Assembly (NCBI GenBank): GCA_011391215.1
Contig: JAABQX010000011.1
Location: 1-46,948 of the forward strand
Direction of reading: 5' to 3'
Length of the DNA: 46,948 bases
DNA from: Rhodocyclaceae bacterium
Lineage (GTDB): Bacteria; Pseudomonadota; Gammaproteobacteria; Burkholderiales; Rhodocyclaceae
Under the pieces are notes generated by a model. That model worked only from the letters and a program-made list of their open reading frames with translations. It did no database searches and had not been told where the DNA came from. The position numbers were made by a program, and so were the translations under genes. The stretch's first letter is position 1. Each line of letters opens with the position of its first letter. Below, piece by piece: positions 21,711 through 33,168 of this stretch.

Positions 21711-22949
21711 TTAAAGATTCCGGACAAACCAGGCACGCATGCGTGCCAATACCTGCCCCAGAGTCATGGGTTGTTCTTTGATACCGCGCTGCCGCTGCGT
21801 TACGCCGTCGAGCAGCAGGCCCATGGCCGTTGCATAGCGCGGATTTCTTACGAAGTCGCGCAAATTGCCGGCGTAGTGCGGCATGCCGACTTTGACGGTG
21901 TTGTGGAATATCTCTTCGCCGAGTTGCGTCATGCCGGGCATCTGCGCGGTGCCGCCGGTCAACACGACGCCAGCGCGCAGCAGGCGCGCGTAGCCGCTCC
22001 TGGCCAGTTCGTCCTGCACTTTCTGGAAGATTTCCTCGACGCGCGGCTGGATGAAACCTGCCAGTGTCTGGCGCGACAGGCTGGTGGCCGGCCGTTCGCC
22101 GACGCCCGGCACCTCGAGCATTTCCTCGGGGTCGGCGAGTTGCTGCAGCGCGACGCCAAAGCGCAACTTGATCTCCTCGGCATCCTGCGTCGAGGTGCGT
22201 AGTGCGATGGCGATGTCGTTGGTGATCTGGTCGCCGGCGATTGGAATCACTGCCGTGTGGCGGATTGCCCCCTGGCTGAATACGGCAATGTCGGTGGTGC
22301 CGCCGCCGATATCCACCAGGCACACGCCGACATCCCTTTCGTCATCGGTCAGCACGGCATTCCCCGAGGCCAGCGGTTGCAGCACCAGGTCGACGACCTC
22401 CAGCCCGCAGCGACGCACACACTTGACGATGTTCTGCACGGCGGTGACGGCGCCGGTGACGAGGTGGACTTTCACTTCGAGACGCCGTGCATCCATGCCG
22501 AGCGGGTCCCTGACGCCATCCTGGCCATCGACGATGAATTCCTGCACCAGCGTGTGCAGAATCTGGTCGTCCGCCGAAATCGGCGTGGCGTTGGCGGCTT
22601 CGATAGCGCGGGCGACGTCGTATTGCGTGACCTCCTTGTCCTTCACCACCGCCATGCCGTTGGAATCCTTGCTCTTGATATGGCTGCCGGCGATGCCGGT
22701 GTACACTTCTTTGACCTTGCAGCCGGCCATCATCTCGACTTCGGCAATCGCCTTCGAAATGCTATTGACCGTCGCTTCGATATTGACGACTACACCTTTT
22801 CTCAGACCACGCGATTCCTGCGTATCCTGCGTGCCGATGCCGAGGATGGCCAGCTGGCCTTCAGGATTCAGTTCGGCGACGATGGCGACAATCTTTGACG
22901 TGCCGATATCGAGGCCGACAATCAGGTCGCGGTTCTTTTCCTTGCTCAT
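21711..22949 (-). CDS. ftsA: Cell division protein FtsA
   Basis: LIVGLDIGTSKIVAIV, CLVDIGGGTTDIAVF. Confidence 0.97.
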   Translation of the reverse strand: MSKEKNRDLIVGLDIGTSKIVAIVAELNPEGQLAILGIGTQDTQESRGLRKGVVVNIEATVNSISKAIAEVEMMAGCKVKEVYTGIAGSHIKSKDSNGMAVVKDKEVTQYDVARAIEAANATPISADDQILHTLVQEFIVDGQDGVRDPLGMDARRLEVKVHLVTGAVTAVQNIVKCVRRCGLEVVDLVLQPLASGNAVLTDDERDVGVCLVDIGGGTTDIAVFSQGAIRHTAVIPIAGDQITNDIAIALRTSTQDAEEIKLRFGVALQQLADPEEMLEVPGVGERPATSLSRQTLAGFIQPRVEEIFQKVQDELARSGYARLLRAGVVLTGGTAQMPGMTQLGEEIFHNTVKVGMPHYAGNLRDFVRNPRYATAMGLLLDGVTQRQRGIKEQPMTLGQVLARMRAWFVRNL

Positions 22950-23785
22950 GACTTTCGTCCAGTGGTGACAGCGGGGGTATTTTCAATGCCCCGCAGCACA
23001 AAACCGTTCGGGTAACGCATGTCGGCGACGCGCATGGTGCCGACACGCTGGCGCAAGGCGCTGTAATGAGAAACAAAACGCTCCAGCCGCTCGCCGAGTG
23101 GATGCCGTAGCTGGTCGCGCCCCAGTTCGATGGCTACGCCATCGTCGAGTTTGATTTGCCAGGCCAGGCGTGGTGACAAGGCAACCCGGTCAACACGGCG
23201 TCTGATCGTCGCCAGGGCGCCGGTGAATTCGGCATAGCGTTGCAGCAATTCAGGTGCGCTGCCTTCCGGGCCGGTCAGCTGCGGCAATGCAGCGGCGCCT
23301 TCGGGAAATTCCGCCTGGAATACTTCACCCTGACGATTGACGAGAGCCAGCTCGCCATTCAGGCGCCGCCAGCGCGCCACGGCTTCGTGCTCTTCCAGTA
23401 CCAGGCTGAGGCCATCCGGCCACTGGCGGCGTACGGCGGCCTTGCGCACCCAGGGCAGCTTTTCGATAGCATCCCGGGTGGCATCAAGGTCGACAGTAAA
23501 GAAATTGCCGGCTACCGCTTTGCGCGTGGCATGTTCCAGCTGTTCGGTGGACACCCGGACGGGGGCGGAGGTGAGCACGAGTTCGCGTAGCGGAAATACC
23601 GGCAGGCGTTGTAATGCTGTGAGCGCCGCCCAGGCTAGTCCGGCCACTGCCAACACGGTGAGCACGTCAGCCAGCAGATTCATCAGCGCCGGTTGATGCC
23701 AGAGTCCACCGGGCTCCGTGGCTTTCTGGTTGCGCGCGTTGCCACGTGTATTGACTTTGGGCTTAGCCACAACGCGCCTCCGCAA
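22946..23785 (-). CDS. ftsQ: Cell division protein FtsQ (start approximate)
   Basis: POTRA/FtsQ region LPWVRKAAVRRQWPDGLSLVLEEHEAVARW; located between ddlB and ftsA. Confidence 0.92.
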   Translation of the reverse strand: MRRRVVAKPKVNTRGNARNQKATEPGGLWHQPALMNLLADVLTVLAVAGLAWAALTALQRLPVFPLRELVLTSAPVRVSTEQLEHATRKAVAGNFFTVDLDATRDAIEKLPWVRKAAVRRQWPDGLSLVLEEHEAVARWRRLNGELALVNRQGEVFQAEFPEGAAALPQLTGPEGSAPELLQRYAEFTGALATIRRRVDRVALSPRLAWQIKLDDGVAIELGRDQLRHPLGERLERFVSHYSALRQRVGTMRVADMRYPNGFVLRGIENTPAVTTGRKS

Positions 23786-24692
23786 GAATTTTCAGCACCA
23801 GGTCATTGAATTCAATGCCGGCGGCGCGTGCCGCCATCGGCACCAGCGAGTGGCCGGTCATGCCCGGTGCGGTATTCATTTCGAGCAGACTGTAGCTGCC
23901 GTCGGCGCGCAGGATCAGGTCGGCGCGGCCCCAGCCACGGCAATCGAGGGCGTCGAACGCCGCCAGCACCGTTTTACCGATTTCCTTTTCAACTTCTGTG
24001 GAAAGACCCGCCGGACAGTGGTAATGCACGGCGTCGGTGAAATACTTGTTCTGGTAGTCGTAGCGGCCTTCCGGTGCTTCGATACGCACCAGCGGCAGGA
24101 CGCTGCGGCCCAGCACGGCGGCGGTGAGCTCGGTGCCGGCAACGAATTCTTCAGCCATCACCTGTTCCTTGCGCCCGTCCGGCAAGGTTGCGGCGGCGGT
24201 GAAGGCGGCGGCGAATTCGTCAGGGGTCGCCACTTTGGTGACGCCGATGGATGAGCCTTCGCGCACCGGTTTGACGATTAATGGCAGCCCGAATTCAGCC
24301 ATTACCGCAGCACCTTCTGCGGCTGACTGCAGACGGCGTGAAAGAGGAGTCGGCACACCGGCCGCCTGCCAGATCCATTTGGTGCGAATCTTGTCCATCG
24401 CCAGTGCGGACGCCAGCACGCCGCTACCGGTATAGGGAATTTGCAGTAGATCGAGTGCGCCCTGCACGGTGCCGTCTTCGCCGGCGCCACCATGCAGGAT
24501 GCTGAAGGCGCGCTGCACCTGCATGTCGGCAAGTTTCCAGATCGGCTGCTCAGCCGGATCGAAGGCAAAAGCGTCGACTCCCGACTCCTGGAGCGCAGCG
24601 AGCACCGCCGCGCCGGAAATCAGCGAAATTTCGCGCTCGGCGGAATTTCCGCCCAGCAACACCGCCACTTTGCCAAAGTCTTTTGCTTTCAA
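23763..24692 (-). CDS. ddlB: D-alanine-D-alanine ligase
   Basis: VLLGGNSAEREISLISG, HGGAGEDGTVQG, LEMNTAPGMTGHSLVP. Confidence 0.96.
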   Translation of the reverse strand: MKAKDFGKVAVLLGGNSAEREISLISGAAVLAALQESGVDAFAFDPAEQPIWKLADMQVQRAFSILHGGAGEDGTVQGALDLLQIPYTGSGVLASALAMDKIRTKWIWQAAGVPTPLSRRLQSAAEGAAVMAEFGLPLIVKPVREGSSIGVTKVATPDEFAAAFTAAATLPDGRKEQVMAEEFVAGTELTAAVLGRSVLPLVRIEAPEGRYDYQNKYFTDAVHYHCPAGLSTEVEKEIGKTVLAAFDALDCRGWGRADLILRADGSYSLLEMNTAPGMTGHSLVPMAARAAGIEFNDLVLKILAEARCG

Positions 24693-25564
24693 TTTCTTAT
24701 CCCGAGGATGCGTACTTCACGCACCAGTTCCACGCCGAATTTTTCCATCACTACGGCCTGAATCCGGCCGATTAAGCTTTCTATCGCGGTGGCCGTCGCT
24801 TTACCGTCTGGATTAACGATGAAATTTGCATGCTTTTCGGACACACGCGCATTACCTTCTTCACTTCCTTTCAGACCGGCCGCTTCAATGAGGCGCGCCG
24901 CATGATCGCCGGGCGGATTGCGGAACACCGAACCCGCATTCGGTAGTTGTAACGGCTGCGTCGCAATGCGTTTTTCGAGCAGGGATTTGATCTGTGCCCG
25001 CGCCGTAGCCGCTTCGCCGGGAGGGAAGCGCAGCCAGGCGGCGACGAAGATTTCGTCAGTGGCCGACTTGAGGCCGACGTGGCGGTAAGCAATCGCGAAA
25101 TCCTCTGCTGTTCGCTCGACCAGCTCCCCTTTTCTGTTGAGCATCTGCACGCGTTCGACGAACGACCAGATCTCGCCGCCGTGGCAGCCGGCATTCATCG
25201 CCAGCGCACCGCCCAAGGTGCCGGGGATGCCGGCGAGAAATTCGGCACCGGAAAAATTGTGGTTCGCCGCAAAGCGCGCGATCTTCGGCGAAGCCACACC
25301 GGCTTCCGCATAGATCGCGCCGTCGGCTTCGAGCCGCAACGTATTGATCGCACCATGGGTGAAGATGGCTGTACCGTCAAAGCCGCGGTCACGGATCAGC
25401 AGGTTGGAGCCCAGTCCGACCATGAGCAGAGGTTCGTCGTGCCGCAGCTTGCCCATGAAGTTGGCCAGATCGTCGATGTCGTGCGGAAAACAGGCGCATG
25501 CCACCCGGCCGCCGGCGCGCCAGGTGACATGTCGGGCCATCGGTTCGTCCGCGCGGACTTCCAT
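24689..25564 (-). CDS. murB: UDP-N-acetylenolpyruvoylglucosamine reductase
   Basis: MVGLGSNLLIRDRGFDG, GIPGTLGGALAMNAG, GSVFRNPPGDHAARLIEAAGLKG. Confidence 0.95.
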   Translation of the reverse strand: MEVRADEPMARHVTWRAGGRVACACFPHDIDDLANFMGKLRHDEPLLMVGLGSNLLIRDRGFDGTAIFTHGAINTLRLEADGAIYAEAGVASPKIARFAANHNFSGAEFLAGIPGTLGGALAMNAGCHGGEIWSFVERVQMLNRKGELVERTAEDFAIAYRHVGLKSATDEIFVAAWLRFPPGEAATARAQIKSLLEKRIATQPLQLPNAGSVFRNPPGDHAARLIEAAGLKGSEEGNARVSEKHANFIVNPDGKATATAIESLIGRIQAVVMEKFGVELVREVRILGIRN

Positions 25565-26976
25565 CAGGCCGCCACCAACTTGCCGGGTACGAGTTTGGCT
25601 GCCACTGCGCCGATCGAACCGGCGCCGAGGGTAATCACGATATCCCCATCACGCGCGGCATCCAGAATGGCCTGCGGCATGGTGGCAATCTCTTCGACGA
25701 AAACCGGTTCCAGCTTGCCGGTAACGCGCAGGGCGCGGGCCAGGGCGCGACCATCAGCGGCGACAATTGGCGGTTCGCCGGCAGCGTAAACTTCGGCCAA
25801 CAGCACGGCATCCGCCGCCGACAGAACCTTGACGAAATCCTCGAAGCAGTCACGCGTACGCGTGTAGCGATGCGGCTGAAAAGCCAGCACGATGCGCCGG
25901 CCGGGAAAGGCGCCACGCGCGGCAGCCAGCGTGGCAGCCATTTCGGTCGGATGATGGCCGTAGTCGTCGATCAGGGTGAAGGTGCCACCGGTCGACGCAG
26001 GGATTTCGCCAAAACGCTGGAAGCGCCGGCCAACGCCGTTGAACTCGGCCAAGGCTTTCTGGATCGCCGTTTCGCCAGCGCCGACTTCTGTGGCGACGGC
26101 AATCGCCGCCAGCGCGTTTCTGACGTTGTGCTCGCCCGGCAGATTGAGCGTGACCGGGAAACGCGATACCGAACCGTTGGTGCGTACGCAGTCGAAATGC
26201 ATGGCGCCGCTGCCGTCAGTGCTGGCGCGTACGTTTTCGGCGCGGATATTGACGCCGGGGGTAAAGCCGTAGGTCACGACTTGCTTCGCTATTGCCGGCA
26301 GGATTTCGCGTACATGCGGGTCGTCACCGCACATCACCGCAACACCATAGAACGGCAGGCGATGCACGAAATCGACGAAGGCCTGCTTGAGCTTGCCGAA
26401 GTCCTGGCCGTAGGTGTCCATGTGGTCCTGGTCGATATTCGTGACGACCGAAATCACCGGTGAAAGGAACAGGAAGGACGCATCGGATTCATCGGCTTCG
26501 GCGACCAGATAGTCGCCCTGCCCAAGGCGCGCATTGGCGCCCGCCGAATTCAGCCGGCCACCGATGACGAAGGTCGGGTCAAGGCCGGCCTCGGCGAGGC
26601 AACTCGCCACCAGGCTGGTCGTCGTTGTCTTGCCGTGGGTGCCGGCGATGGCGATGCCCTGCTTGAGGCGCATCAGTTCGGCAAGCATCTGGGCGCGCGG
26701 CACGATGGGGACATGGCGTGCGCGTGCCGCGACAACCTCCGGGTTGTCCTCTTTCACAGCGGTGGATACCACCACGGCATCGGCACCCAGCACATTTTCT
26801 GCTGTGTGACCGATGGTGACGCGCACGCCTTTTTCGGTCAGGCGGTGCGTGGTAGCCGATGCGGCGAGGTCTGAACCGCTGACCTCGAAACCCTGGTTGG
26901 CCAGTACCTCGGCAATGCCGCTCATGCCCGCACCGCCGACACCGACGAAGTGGATGCGCTTTACTTTATGTTTCAT
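25564..26976 (-). CDS. murC: UDP-N-acetylmuramate-L-alanine ligase
   Basis: [30 protein letters not shown]; full length. Confidence 0.97.
   Translation of the reverse strand: MKHKVKRIHFVGVGGAGMSGIAEVLANQGFEVSGSDLAASATTHRLTEKGVRVTIGHTAENVLGADAVVVSTAVKEDNPEVVAARARHVPIVPRAQMLAELMRLKQGIAIAGTHGKTTTTSLVASCLAEAGLDPTFVIGGRLNSAGANARLGQGDYLVAEADESDASFLFLSPVISVVTNIDQDHMDTYGQDFGKLKQAFVDFVHRLPFYGVAVMCGDDPHVREILPAIAKQVVTYGFTPGVNIRAENVRASTDGSGAMHFDCVRTNGSVSRFPVTLNLPGEHNVRNALAAIAVATEVGAGETAIQKALAEFNGVGRRFQRFGEIPASTGGTFTLIDDYGHHPTEMAATLAAARGAFPGRRIVLAFQPHRYTRTRDCFEDFVKVLSAADAVLLAEVYAAGEPPIVAADGRALARALRVTGKLEPVFVEEIATMPQAILDAARDGDIVITLGAGSIGAVAAKLVPGKLVAA
26066..26088 (-). repeat. Dispersed 23-bp repeat, divergent copy, sense in murC (reads EVGAGETA)
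   Basis: Minus strand GAAGTCGGCGCTGGCGAAACGGC, 20/23. Confidence 0.75.
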
Positions 26977-28070
26977 TTGAAAGTATCCCAGCAGATTTTT
27001 GCAACGGATTCCGTTGCCTCAGGCATTGCCAAAGCGCGTGCCCTTTCGGCCATTTCCAGCAGCTGCGAACGCGTCAGATTGCGCAGCAAGGACAGTCGTT
27101 CCGGCGTGAGTTCCGACTGCGACAGCAGCATGGCTGCCCCGGCTTGCGAGAGGAAGCGCGCGTTGGCGGTCTGGTGGTCATCGACGGCGTGCGGAAACGG
27201 CACGAGGATGCTGGCTACGCCGGCAGCGGCGAGCTCGGAGATGGTCAATGCGCCGGCGCGGCAGATCACCAGGTCGGCCCAGCCATACGCGCCCGCCATG
27301 TCTTCGATGAAGGTCACTGTATGCGCATCTACCCCGGCAGCGGCATAGGCAGTGCGCAATGCTTCAAGATGTTTTTCGCCTGACTGATGCACGACCTCGG
27401 GGCGCTCGGCCTCGGGCAGTAGAGCCAGCGCCGCCGGCACGGTTTCGTTGAGCACCTGTGCGCCCAGGCTGCCGCCGATGACTAGCAGGTGCAATTTTCC
27501 GGAACGCCCGGCAAAACGTAAAGTCGGCGCCGGCAGGACGGCGATGTCGTGCCGCACCGGGTTGCCGATCCACTGGCCTTTTTTCAAGACGTCGGGAAAG
27601 CCGGTCAGGACGCGATCCGCCACGCCGGCCAGCACTTTGTTCGTCAATCCGGCGATGGAATTCTGTTCATGCACGACCAGCGGAATGCCCCGCAGTGCCG
27701 CCATCATGCCGCCCGGAAAACTGATGAAGCCGCCCATGCCAAGCACGACATCCGGGCGGATGCGGGAAAAGTGCGCCCAGGCCTGGCTGAAGCCGCGCAG
27801 CAGATTCCAGGGCAGCAAGAGTTTGCGCAACAGGCCCTTGCCGCGCAGAGCAGCGAAACGTACCCAGGCCATCTCGTAACCATGCTCAGGTACGCGCCGC
27901 GCCTCCATGCCATCCGGATTGCCCATCCAGAAGATTTTCCAGCCATGGCGCTGCAGTTCGTCGGCTACCGCCAGCCCGGGCATGATGTGGCCGCCGGTGC
28001 CGCCCGCCATGATGACGATCGTCTTGGTCAGGGCGGCGTATTCGGTCGGCTTGATGGTCGCCATGTTCAT
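26973..28070 (-). CDS. murG: UDP-GlcNAc:undecaprenyl-PP-MurNAc-pentapeptide GlcNAc transferase
   Basis: [41 protein letters not shown]. Confidence 0.97.
   Translation of the reverse strand: MNMATIKPTEYAALTKTIVIMAGGTGGHIMPGLAVADELQRHGWKIFWMGNPDGMEARRVPEHGYEMAWVRFAALRGKGLLRKLLLPWNLLRGFSQAWAHFSRIRPDVVLGMGGFISFPGGMMAALRGIPLVVHEQNSIAGLTNKVLAGVADRVLTGFPDVLKKGQWIGNPVRHDIAVLPAPTLRFAGRSGKLHLLVIGGSLGAQVLNETVPAALALLPEAERPEVVHQSGEKHLEALRTAYAAAGVDAHTVTFIEDMAGAYGWADLVICRAGALTISELAAAGVASILVPFPHAVDDHQTANARFLSQAGAAMLLSQSELTPERLSLLRNLTRSQLLEMAERARALAMPEATESVAKICWDTFK
27520..27542 (+). repeat. Dispersed 23-bp repeat, antisense in murG (reads AVLPAPTL)
   Basis: AAAGTCGGCGCCGGCAGGACGGC, 21/23 (both differences at the Y/R positions). 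Confidence 0.93.
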
Positions 28071-29248
28071 GCCGGCAGCCCCCGCATGAGCCTTCTGTTT
28101 TCATAGTCGACGCGCAGCAGCACCGCTAGTGCCACGCAATTGGCGACGATGCCGGAGCCGCCGAAACTCATCAGCGGCAGCGTCAGCCCCTTGGTCGGCA
28201 GGAGCCCCATATTGACGCCCATGTTGATGAACGACTGCAGGCCAAACCAGATGCCGATACCTTGCGCAACGAGGCCGGAGAAAATCCGGTCGAGCAGCAG
28301 CGCCTGGCGCCCGATGGCGAAACAGCGCTGTACCAGCAGGGCGAACAGGCCGACCACGACGACGACCCCGGCGAAGCCGAGTTCCTCGGCGATCACGGCG
28401 AGCAGGAAGTCGGTGTGCGCCTCGGGCAGATAAAAAAGCTTTTCGACGCTCGCCCCGAGTCCGACGCCAAACCATTCGCCGCGCCCGAAGGCGATGAGCG
28501 AATGCGAGAGCTGGTAGCCCTTGCCGAAGGCGTTCTGCCACGGGTCCATGTAGCTGGTGATGCGTTCCAGCCGGTAGGGCGACGACCAGATGAGGAGGAT
28601 GAAGGCCACCATCATGACGCCGATGAGGATCGCGAACAGCCGGACGTTGATGCCGCCCAGAAACAGGATGCCCATGGCGATGCTGATGATGACGACGAAG
28701 GCGCCAAAGTCCGGCTCGCGCAGCAGCAGTCCGCCGACCAGCAGCATGACGGCGGCCAGCGGCACGAAGCCGCGCCGGAAGCTGTCCATGTCGGCGAGCT
28801 TGCGGGCGGTGTAGTCGGCGGCGTAGAGCACGGCGAACAGCTTCATGAGCTCCGAGGGCTGCAGGTTGATCGGGCCGAAGCCGATCCAACGCTGGGCGCC
28901 ATTCACCGAGCGGCCGATCACGGGCAACAGCACCACGATGAGCAGCACGATACCGGCGAGGAAGGCCCACGGCGCCATCTGCTGCCAGAAGCGCAGCGGC
29001 ACCTGGAAAGCGATCAATGCCGCCACCAGCCCGATCGTCAGGTAGACGGCGTGGCGCACCAGAAAGTAGGCCGGCTGGTGGCCGGTGAACGCATTGCCTT
29101 CCGCCGTGGCGATCGAGGCGGAATAAACCATCACCAGCCCCGTCAGTAACAATGCCAGCGCCGGCCAGATCAGCAGCGCATCAATTTCGGCCGTGGCCGC
29201 TGCCGGGCTACCCTGGCCGTAGCGACGCGATAGCGTGGCCGTGTTCAT
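28067..29248 (-). CDS. ftsW: Septal peptidoglycan polymerase FtsW
   Basis: SEDS family; [44 protein letters not shown] to 29437 is an extension into murD. Confidence 0.96.
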   Translation of the reverse strand: MNTATLSRRYGQGSPAAATAEIDALLIWPALALLLTGLVMVYSASIATAEGNAFTGHQPAYFLVRHAVYLTIGLVAALIAFQVPLRFWQQMAPWAFLAGIVLLIVVLLPVIGRSVNGAQRWIGFGPINLQPSELMKLFAVLYAADYTARKLADMDSFRRGFVPLAAVMLLVGGLLLREPDFGAFVVIISIAMGILFLGGINVRLFAILIGVMMVAFILLIWSSPYRLERITSYMDPWQNAFGKGYQLSHSLIAFGRGEWFGVGLGASVEKLFYLPEAHTDFLLAVIAEELGFAGVVVVVGLFALLVQRCFAIGRQALLLDRIFSGLVAQGIGIWFGLQSFINMGVNMGLLPTKGLTLPLMSFGGSGIVANCVALAVLLRVDYENRRLMRGLPA

Positions 29249-30627
29249 GCGGCAGCGCCCTGTGCCAGTGAGCGTACCGCCGCCTTGAAGACGTCGGCGC
29301 GATGTTCGTAATTGCGGAACATGTCGAAACTGGCGCAGGCCGGCGACAGCAATACGGCATCGCCCGCCTGCGCACGTAGGGCGGCGGCCTGCACGGCCTC
29401 TGCCAGGCTGGCGGCATTCAGGATCGGCACACCGCAACCGTCGAGCGCATCACGAATTTTCGGCCCATCGCGGCCGATCAACACCACGCCGCGTGCATGG
29501 TGGGTCACGGCCGCCTTGAGCGGCGAGAAGTCCTGTCCCTTGCCGTCACCACCGAGGATGATGACCGACGGGCAACCCAGCCCTGCGAGCGCCGCCACGG
29601 TGGCGCCGACATTGGTGCCCTTCGAATCGTCGTAATACGTGACGCCGGCAATCTCGGCGACCTTCTCGACACGGTGCGGCAGGCCCCGAAAGGTGCGTAG
29701 CGCCGGCAGCAGTTTCACGACATCGATATCGATCGCGGCGCACAGTGCCAAGGCGGCCAGCGCGTTGGCGGCGTTGTGTAAGCCTGCCAGCGGCAGTTCG
29801 CTGATCGGCAACAGGAAGCGGCTGCCCTGCACCAGCCAGGGTTCTCCACGGTTTTCGCGCACCCCGAAATCCGTTTCGACAGTCGGTGCATCGAGCCCGA
29901 AGGTGATCAACTGGCGACCGGGAATGGCCATGTGCTTGACGCGTGCATCCTGGCGGTTCAACACCTGCACGCCATCACCCTTGAAAATGCGCGCCTTGGC
30001 GCTGGCGTAATCATTGAGGTCTATATAGCGATCGAGGTGGTCGTCGGAAATGTTCAGGACGGTTGCTGCTGCGGCGTTCAATGTCTCCAGCGTTTCCAGC
30101 TGGAAGCTCGATAGTTCCAGCACCCAGGCTTGCGGCAAGGCGCCAGCGTCCTGAAAATCCATCAGCGCGGTCAGCGCGGCCGGCGAGATATTGCCGGCAA
30201 CGCCAGCCGTACGGCCGCTCGCAGCAATCAAATGCCCCGTGAGCGCTGTCGTTGTCGTCTTGCCGTTGGTGCCGGTGATCGCCAGCACCGGCACATGCTG
30301 CTCCAGCGTGCGCAAACCCCAGGCGAACAGTTCGATCTCGCCGATCACCGGAAGGCTTTGCGCACGGGCGTGGATGACGATCATCAGTCCGGCGGACAGG
30401 CCGGGTGAGAGCACGAGCAGGTCGATACCTTCCAATAGCGTCTTGTCAAACTCGCCTGAGCAAAAGTCGGCGCCAGCGAGACGGCTATTGAGGTCATTTA
30501 GGTAGGGCGGTGATGTCCGCGTATCCGCGACGCGCACCCGCGCACCCTGCCGGTCGCACCAGCACGCGCAGGCCAGACCGGATTCGCCGAGGCCGAGGAT
30601 GAGGACGTGTTTGCCGCGTAAGTTCAT
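29245..30627 (-). CDS. murD: UDP-N-acetylmuramoylalanine-D-glutamate ligase
   Basis: [50 protein letters not shown] overlaps the mraY stop. Confidence 0.96.
   Translation of the reverse strand: MNLRGKHVLILGLGESGLACACWCDRQGARVRVADTRTSPPYLNDLNSRLAGADFCSGEFDKTLLEGIDLLVLSPGLSAGLMIVIHARAQSLPVIGEIELFAWGLRTLEQHVPVLAITGTNGKTTTTALTGHLIAASGRTAGVAGNISPAALTALMDFQDAGALPQAWVLELSSFQLETLETLNAAAATVLNISDDHLDRYIDLNDYASAKARIFKGDGVQVLNRQDARVKHMAIPGRQLITFGLDAPTVETDFGVRENRGEPWLVQGSRFLLPISELPLAGLHNAANALAALALCAAIDIDVVKLLPALRTFRGLPHRVEKVAEIAGVTYYDDSKGTNVGATVAALAGLGCPSVIILGGDGKGQDFSPLKAAVTHHARGVVLIGRDGPKIRDALDGCGVPILNAASLAEAVQAAALRAQAGDAVLLSPACASFDMFRNYEHRADVFKAAVRSLAQGAAA
30463..30485 (+). repeat. Dispersed 23-bp repeat, antisense in murD (reads SRLAGADF)
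   Basis: AAAGTCGGCGCCAGCGAGACGGC, 20/23. Confidence 0.88.
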
Positions 30628-31796
30628 CAGCGGATTTTCAGTGTCGAGAGGCCGAACAGCACCAGCAGGATCGTGATGATCCAGAAGCGCACCACCACCT
30701 GTGTTTCCTTCCAGCCGGTCTGTTCGAAATGATGGTGCAGCGGCGCCATGAGCAGGATGCGTCGCCCCTGGCCGTAGCGTGCCTTGGTGTATTTGAACCA
30801 GCCGACTTGCAGCATCACCGACAACGTTTCGGCAACGAACACGCCGCCCATGATGAACAGCACGATTTCCTGGCGCGTGATCACCGCTACCGTACCGAGC
30901 GCTGCGCCGAGCGCCAGCGCGCCAACGTCGCCCATGAACACTTCGGCGGGATAAGCGTTGAACCAGAGGAAGCCGAGCCCTGCACCGGCCAGCGCGCCGC
31001 AAAACACGGCCAGCTCGCCGGCGCCCGGGATGTAGGGTAGCAGCAGATATTTCGAGAACCCGGCATGGCCGGCAACATAGGCGAAGATGCCGAGCGCCGC
31101 GCCGACCATCACCGTCGGCAGGATTGCCAGACCGTCGAGGCCATCGGTGAGATTCACCGCATTGCTCGAGCCGACGATCACCAGATAGGTCAGGATGATG
31201 AAGCCGAAAATGCCGAGCGGGTAGGAAACGCTCTTGAAGAAGGGCACGATGAGATCGGTATGTGTCGGCATGCTGGTGGAGAAGCCGCTGGCGACCCAGT
31301 GGTAGAAAAGTTCGACGACCTTTTCATTATTCGGTGCCGAGATCGCAAAGGCGATATAGACCGCCGCGACGATACCGATCAGCGATTGCCAGAAGTACTT
31401 GGCCTTGGCAGAAAGGCCTTTGGGGTTACGATATACCACCTTGCGCCAGTCATCCACCCAGCCGACCGCGCCGTAGCCGAAGGTGACGATCAGGACGATC
31501 CAGACGAAGCGGTTGCCCAGGTCGGCCCACAGCAGCGTCGAGATGCCGAGCGACAGCAAGATCAGCGCACCGCCCATGGTTGGGGTGCCGGCTTTGATCA
31601 GATGAGTCTGCGGCCCGTCGTCGCGCACCGACTGACCGATCTTCTTTGCTGCCAGCCAGCGGATCACCGCTGGGCCGAGCACGAAGGAAATCGTCAGCGC
31701 CGTCATTGTCGCGAGCACCGCGCGCAGCGTGATGTAGCTGAAGACGTTGAAGGCGCGGGTGTCTTGCGCCAGCCATTGAAAGAGTTCAAGCAGCAT
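30627..31796 (-). CDS. mraY: Phospho-N-acetylmuramoyl-pentapeptide transferase
   Basis: [46 protein letters not shown]. Confidence 0.97.
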   Translation of the reverse strand: MLLELFQWLAQDTRAFNVFSYITLRAVLATMTALTISFVLGPAVIRWLAAKKIGQSVRDDGPQTHLIKAGTPTMGGALILLSLGISTLLWADLGNRFVWIVLIVTFGYGAVGWVDDWRKVVYRNPKGLSAKAKYFWQSLIGIVAAVYIAFAISAPNNEKVVELFYHWVASGFSTSMPTHTDLIVPFFKSVSYPLGIFGFIILTYLVIVGSSNAVNLTDGLDGLAILPTVMVGAALGIFAYVAGHAGFSKYLLLPYIPGAGELAVFCGALAGAGLGFLWFNAYPAEVFMGDVGALALGAALGTVAVITRQEIVLFIMGGVFVAETLSVMLQVGWFKYTKARYGQGRRILLMAPLHHHFEQTGWKETQVVVRFWIITILLVLFGLSTLKIR

Positions 31797-33168
31797 GGGA
31801 GCTCTCCACGATCGCTGCGACGATGCGTTCCATGCGCATGAAGCGCGATCCTTTCACCAGCACGGTGGTGTCCTTGTCCATGAGGGGTTGCAGTGCGGCG
31901 AGCAGCGTTTCGACAGCGGTGAAATGCTGTCCGCCGCCGGCGAAATTATGTACGGCGGCGACGCTCTTTTCACCCAGCGCCAACAACTGGTCAATGCCCT
32001 GGCTCTTGGCATAGCCGCCGATCTCGTCGTGCAGTTGCCCCGCCGTCTCGCCGACCTCGCCCATGTCGCCCATAACAAGGATGCGCCGGCCGGGCAGAGT
32101 CGCCAGCACGTCGATGGCGGCGCGCATCGAATCCGGATTGGCGTTGTAGCTGTCATCGATCACGGTGGCGCCCTGCCAGCCGGGTTTGTGCTGCAGTCGG
32201 CCATGCACGCCGACATAACCGGACAGGCCGCGTACCACGGCGGCCAGCGGTACGCCGGCCGCGAGGCAGGCCGCCGCCGCTGCCAGCGCATTGCGTGCGT
32301 TGTGCGCGCCCGGTACCGGAAGATGGAGCGTCGCCTTGCCTTGTGGCGTGTCGAGAGAAAGTTCGCCACCAATCCCTTCAGGGTGCCATTGCCCGCACAC
32401 TTCCGCCTCCGGCGTAAATCCGAAACGCAGCATCTGCCGGCCGGCATTCTGTTCCTGCCACAGTGGCGCATGTGGGTCATCGGCATTGATCACGGCGACG
32501 CCAGTGCTATCCAACCCGGCGAAGATTTCGCCCTTGGCCCGGGCGACATCCGCTACCGTGCCCAGGCCGGCAAGATGTGCGCGCTGGGCATTGTTGACGA
32601 GTGCCACGGTGGGTCGGGCGATCTGTGTCAGGTAGGCAATCTCACCCGGATGATTCATGCCCATCTCGATCGCGGCGGCATGATGATCGCTGCGCAATTT
32701 CAGCAGGGTGAGCGGCAGGCCGATGTCGTTGTTGAAGTTGCCGTCCGTGGCCAGCACACGGTGCTGGCCGAAATCTGCGCGCAGGATGGACGCGCACATT
32801 TCCTTTACCGTTGTCTTGCCGTTACTGCCGGTGATGCCGATCAAGGGCAAGTGAAAGCGTGCGCGCCAACTCGTCGCAAGTTGTCCCAGCGCCAGGCGCG
32901 TATCGGCGACCGCCACCAGCGGCAGGTTGAGGTTGGCGAGGTTGGCAGGATTACCTGCGACCCAGTCGGACATGACTAATGCGCCGGACGCTCCTTGCGC
33001 CAGGGCGTCGCGAACATGGTCATGGCCGTCGAAACGCTCCCCCTGCAGCGCGACAAAGAGCATGCCCGGCATCACGGCGCGCGAGTCGGTGCCGACACTG
33101 GTGAAATCGCTATTGCGGCCATGGTGGTGGCCACCGAGAATGCGCGCGGTTTCTGCCAGATTCAACAT
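31786..33168 (-). CDS. murF: UDP-MurNAc-tripeptide-D-alanyl-D-alanine ligase
   Basis: [14 protein letters not shown]...[38 protein letters not shown]; full length including domain 1. Confidence 0.95.
   Translation of the reverse strand: MLNLAETARILGGHHHGRNSDFTSVGTDSRAVMPGMLFVALQGERFDGHDHVRDALAQGASGALVMSDWVAGNPANLANLNLPLVAVADTRLALGQLATSWRARFHLPLIGITGSNGKTTVKEMCASILRADFGQHRVLATDGNFNNDIGLPLTLLKLRSDHHAAAIEMGMNHPGEIAYLTQIARPTVALVNNAQRAHLAGLGTVADVARAKGEIFAGLDSTGVAVINADDPHAPLWQEQNAGRQMLRFGFTPEAEVCGQWHPEGIGGELSLDTPQGKATLHLPVPGAHNARNALAAAAACLAAGVPLAAVVRGLSGYVGVHGRLQHKPGWQGATVIDDSYNANPDSMRAAIDVLATLPGRRILVMGDMGEVGETAGQLHDEIGGYAKSQGIDQLLALGEKSVAAVHNFAGGGQHFTAVETLLAALQPLMDKDTTVLVKGSRFMRMERIVAAIVESSHAA

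Noticed and set aside
21890-21912. GCATGCCGACTTTGACGG in ftsA resembling a minus-strand repeat
   Set aside because: Only GCCGACTTT shared; encodes conserved VKVGMP of FtsA.
28262-29149. 295-aa plus-strand ORF opposite ftsW, and similar long ORFs (6390..7316, 7625..8599, 11837..12877, 31795..32979, 33195..34286)
   Set aside because: Shadow ORFs from high GC3 codon usage opposite strongly identified genes; low-complexity, no recognisable domains.
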